The notes beneath the pieces were generated by a model, which saw only the letters and a list, made by a program, of their open reading frames with translations, was not told the DNA's origin and did not search any database. Shown piece by piece: positions 13,450-16,126 of a stretch of DNA of 16,126 nucleotides. Numbering within the stretch: the first letter of the stretch is position 1; each line of letters opens with the position of its first letter. The stretch comes from Litoreibacter sp. (lineage in GTDB: Bacteria; Pseudomonadota; Alphaproteobacteria; Rhodobacterales; Rhodobacteraceae), in NCBI GenBank assembly GCA_013042765.1, contig JABDPP010000218.1, forward strand, positions 1 to 16,126, given 5' to 3'. A program made the translations under genes and the position numbers.

Positions 13450-14805
13450 ATGACGTTCAGGCAACATATCCGCGCGATCCTCGTGCTTGGCCTGCCACTG
13501 GTAGGTTCGCATCTCGCGCAGTTCGCGGTCGGCTTGGTCGATACCATCATGCTGGGCTGGTATGATGTCACGGTGCTAGCGGCATCGGTTCTGGCAACCT
13601 CGTTCTTCTTCGTGGTGTTCATCATGGGGGCGGGCTTTGCCTTCGCGGTGATGCCAATGGTGGCGGAGGCGGCCGGACGCGACGATTCGCAACGCGTGCG
13701 GCGCGTGACCCGCATGGGGCTCTGGCTGTCGGTGCTCTATGCCGCGCTTTTCCTGCCCTTCATGATCTGGTCGGAGGCCATTCTGCTCCTTCTTGGCCAG
13801 AAGGAAACGCTCTCCGCCCTGGCGCAGGATTACCTGCGCATCGCGGGGTTTGGCCTCTTTCCGGCGCTTCTGGTGATGGTGCTGAAAAGCCAGCTCTCGG
13901 CGCTGGAGCGCACTCAGGTCGTATTCTGGGTTACCATCGCCGGGGTGGGCGTGAACGCGGCTCTCAACTGGGTGCTGATCTTCGGAAATCTCGGAATGCC
14001 GGAACTGGGCATCCGCGGCGCGGCGCTGGCCTCGGTCATGACGCATCTGGCGTCCCTGCTGGCAATCGGGCTTTACGTGCGGTTCCACCCCGCGCTTGCG
14101 CCCTATGCCTTGTTCCAGCGGATCTGGCGTTCGGACTGGCCCGCCTTTGGCGAGGTGTTTCGGCTGGGCTGGCCGATCGGCCTGACCAATCTTGCGGAAA
14201 CTGCGCTGTTTGCGGCCTCGGCGGTGCTGATGGGGCTGCTGGGTACCTTGCCACTGGCCGCGCACGGGATCGCGATCCAGATCGCCTCCGGCACGTTCAT
14301 GGTCCATATCGGACTGAGCCAGGCAGCGACAATCCGTGCCGGTCGGGCGCTGGGCCGGGGCGACATGGAGGGCTTGGGACGTGGCGGGCAGGCGGCGTTC
14401 GCCCTGTCGATGGGGTTCGTGGTGCTGACCGTGATCCTCTTTCTTACGCTGCCTGAGCTCTTGCTCACCGGTTTTCTTTCTCCGGACGAGGTTGCGCGCG
14501 AAGAGATCATCGCCATCGGCACGACACTCCTTGCGGTTGCGGCCCTGTTCCAGCTGGTGGATGCAGGTCAGATCATGGCGCTGGGCATGTTGCGCGGCAT
14601 TCAGGACACCCGCATCCCGATGTTCTACGCCGCGTTCAGCTATTGGGTGATGGGATTTCCGGCCAGCTACGTGCTGGGGATCATGCTGGGATTTGGCGGT
14701 GTCGGGATCTGGCTGGGCCTCGTGATGGGGCTGCTCTTTGCCAGCGTACTGCTCTGGTGGCGGTTCCTGCGGCTCTTTGGCCGGATGGCAGCCGCGCGGG
14801 CCTGA
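13450..14805 (+). CDS. MATE-family multidrug/cation antiporter (NorM-like)
   Basis: A 451-aa inner-membrane exporter with about 12 hydrophobic segments in two homologous halves, the normal MATE architecture and length. Such proteins expel cationic drugs and dyes using a Na+ or H+ gradient. Family features: GLVDTIMLGWYD (28-39) with Asp31, the counterpart of the ion-coupling Asp of NorM proteins; the MPMVAEAAGRDD block (68-79); and GIRGAALASV in the first half. ATG 13450 is chosen because MTFRQHIRAILVLGLPLVGS matches family N-termini. A GTG at 13216 in the same frame would add 78 polar residues lying in the divergent promoter region. The ribosome-binding site is weak. It ends 11 bp from the convergent hypothetical gene, with no obvious terminator between. 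Substrate is unknown. Confidence 0.94.
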   Translation: MTFRQHIRAILVLGLPLVGSHLAQFAVGLVDTIMLGWYDVTVLAASVLATSFFFVVFIMGAGFAFAVMPMVAEAAGRDDSQRVRRVTRMGLWLSVLYAALFLPFMIWSEAILLLLGQKETLSALAQDYLRIAGFGLFPALLVMVLKSQLSALERTQVVFWVTIAGVGVNAALNWVLIFGNLGMPELGIRGAALASVMTHLASLLAIGLYVRFHPALAPYALFQRIWRSDWPAFGEVFRLGWPIGLTNLAETALFAASAVLMGLLGTLPLAAHGIAIQIASGTFMVHIGLSQAATIRAGRALGRGDMEGLGRGGQAAFALSMGFVVLTVILFLTLPELLLTGFLSPDEVAREEIIAIGTTLLAVAALFQLVDAGQIMALGMLRGIQDTRIPMFYAAFSYWVMGFPASYVLGIMLGFGGVGIWLGLVMGLLFASVLLWWRFLRLFGRMAAARA

Positions 14806-14816
14806 GACTGCCGCCG

Positions 14817-15248
14817 TTATGTCTGTGAGGCGTTGTCCGTCGCCTCATCAGCGCGCTCCAGCCGATCGGCCTTCTTACGGGCGAGCACTGAGCGCAAATC
14901 ATGCATGGCCATCAGCAGTGCGTCGGTCACTTCGTCGAGTTGCGCGTCCGAGGCTTTTGTCTGCGCCCAATGGGCGGTCAGGTTCAGATGGTCGACCGTG
15001 CGGTGGATGTCGTCGATACTGCGCGCCGCCAGTGAGGCGACGCGGGTTTCCATCCAGTCACGTATGACCTGTTTTTCGTGATCCGACAGCGTGCGGTTGC
15101 CTTGAGGCTTGATCTCACCATTGCGCGTATTGACCACGGCGATCTGCTTCATCTCTATCCGGCGGTTGCGGTTCTCCGTATCGACCGTGAACACGGCTGC
15201 GCCGTTTTCCCGAACCCGGAAAAAATAGTCTGAATGCGCGTCCGACAT
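14817..15248 (-). CDS. uncharacterised 143-aa protein, probably conserved in Rhodobacteraceae
   Basis: I recognise the sequence type as one seen in roseobacters but know no function. The first 50 residues look like a small beta structure (DYFFRVRENGAAVFTVD, then RIEMKQIAVVNTRNGEI). The rest is predicted helical and highly charged, including SIDDIHRTVDHLNLTAHWAQ and a final basic-acidic helix RSVLARKKADRLERADEA that could form a coiled coil. There is no signal peptide, membrane segment or cysteine. ATG 15248 lies 26 nt after the stop of the aminotransferase on the same strand, so the two may be co-transcribed. Codon use looks like that of its neighbours, supporting a real gene. Confidence 0.82.
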   Translation of the reverse strand: MSDAHSDYFFRVRENGAAVFTVDTENRNRRIEMKQIAVVNTRNGEIKPQGNRTLSDHEKQVIRDWMETRVASLAARSIDDIHRTVDHLNLTAHWAQTKASDAQLDEVTDALLMAMHDLRSVLARKKADRLERADEATDNASQT

Positions 15249-15274
15249 GGCGGTGAGTGTCCTTTCCCGACCGG

Positions 15275-16126
<852 letters not shown>

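Noticed and set aside
13183..13512. 110-residue N-terminal extension of the Rid protein
   Set aside because: It would overlap the start of the MATE gene and triple-check poorly with the about 113-aa family length. ATG 13182 has a good ribosome-binding site.

Overview
The window is ordinary, gene-dense chromosome of an alphaproteobacterium, most likely a marine Rhodobacteraceae (Roseobacter-group) organism. Evidence: high GC with GC-rich third positions, the gene order nuoM-nuoN-birA-coaX-rnj, the co-translated SufT-IscA pair, and protein sequences that read as roseobacter orthologues. I see no insertion sequence, prophage, CRISPR array, tRNA or rRNA.

Layout. (1) 1-4873, plus strand: the end of the complex I operon (nuoM fragment, nuoN) runs into birA (biotin ligase), coaX (type III pantothenate kinase) and rnj (RNase J). 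Junctions are overlapping or tight: nuoN/birA share 4 nt, birA/coaX are 9 nt apart, coaX/rnj share 4 nt. (2) 4904-6400, minus: an RhlE-like DEAD-box RNA helicase, convergent with rnj, with a structured leader at 6401-6515. (3) 6541-7130: about 590 bp with no convincing gene, visibly lower in GC and rich in inverted repeats. (4) 7131-8738, minus: prfC (release factor 3), divergent from an SDR-family protein (8870-9649, plus) that lacks the usual catalytic Tyr/Lys, followed by a lone Fbp/Pot-type ABC ATPase (9749-10825, plus). (5) 10885-12688, minus: an apparent four-gene operon sufT - iscA/sufA-type - TfoX-N-domain protein - tpiA. (6) 12841-13182, minus: a Rid-family protein, divergent from a MATE exporter (13450-14805, plus). 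(7) 14817-16126, minus: a PLP aminotransferase (5' end outside the window) followed by a conserved-looking 143-aa protein of unknown function.

Functional themes are respiration (Nuo), cofactor supply (biotinylation, CoA, Fe-S), RNA decay (RNase J beside an RNA helicase), translation termination (RF3), glycolysis (TpiA) and enamine/imine detoxification (Rid). I did not find a new multi-gene system. The points most worth a second look are the helicase leader with a strong hairpin and two mutually exclusive hairpins, the low-GC inverted-repeat region, the TfoX-N protein coupled to Fe-S assembly genes, and the SDR with SxxxR in place of YxxxK.
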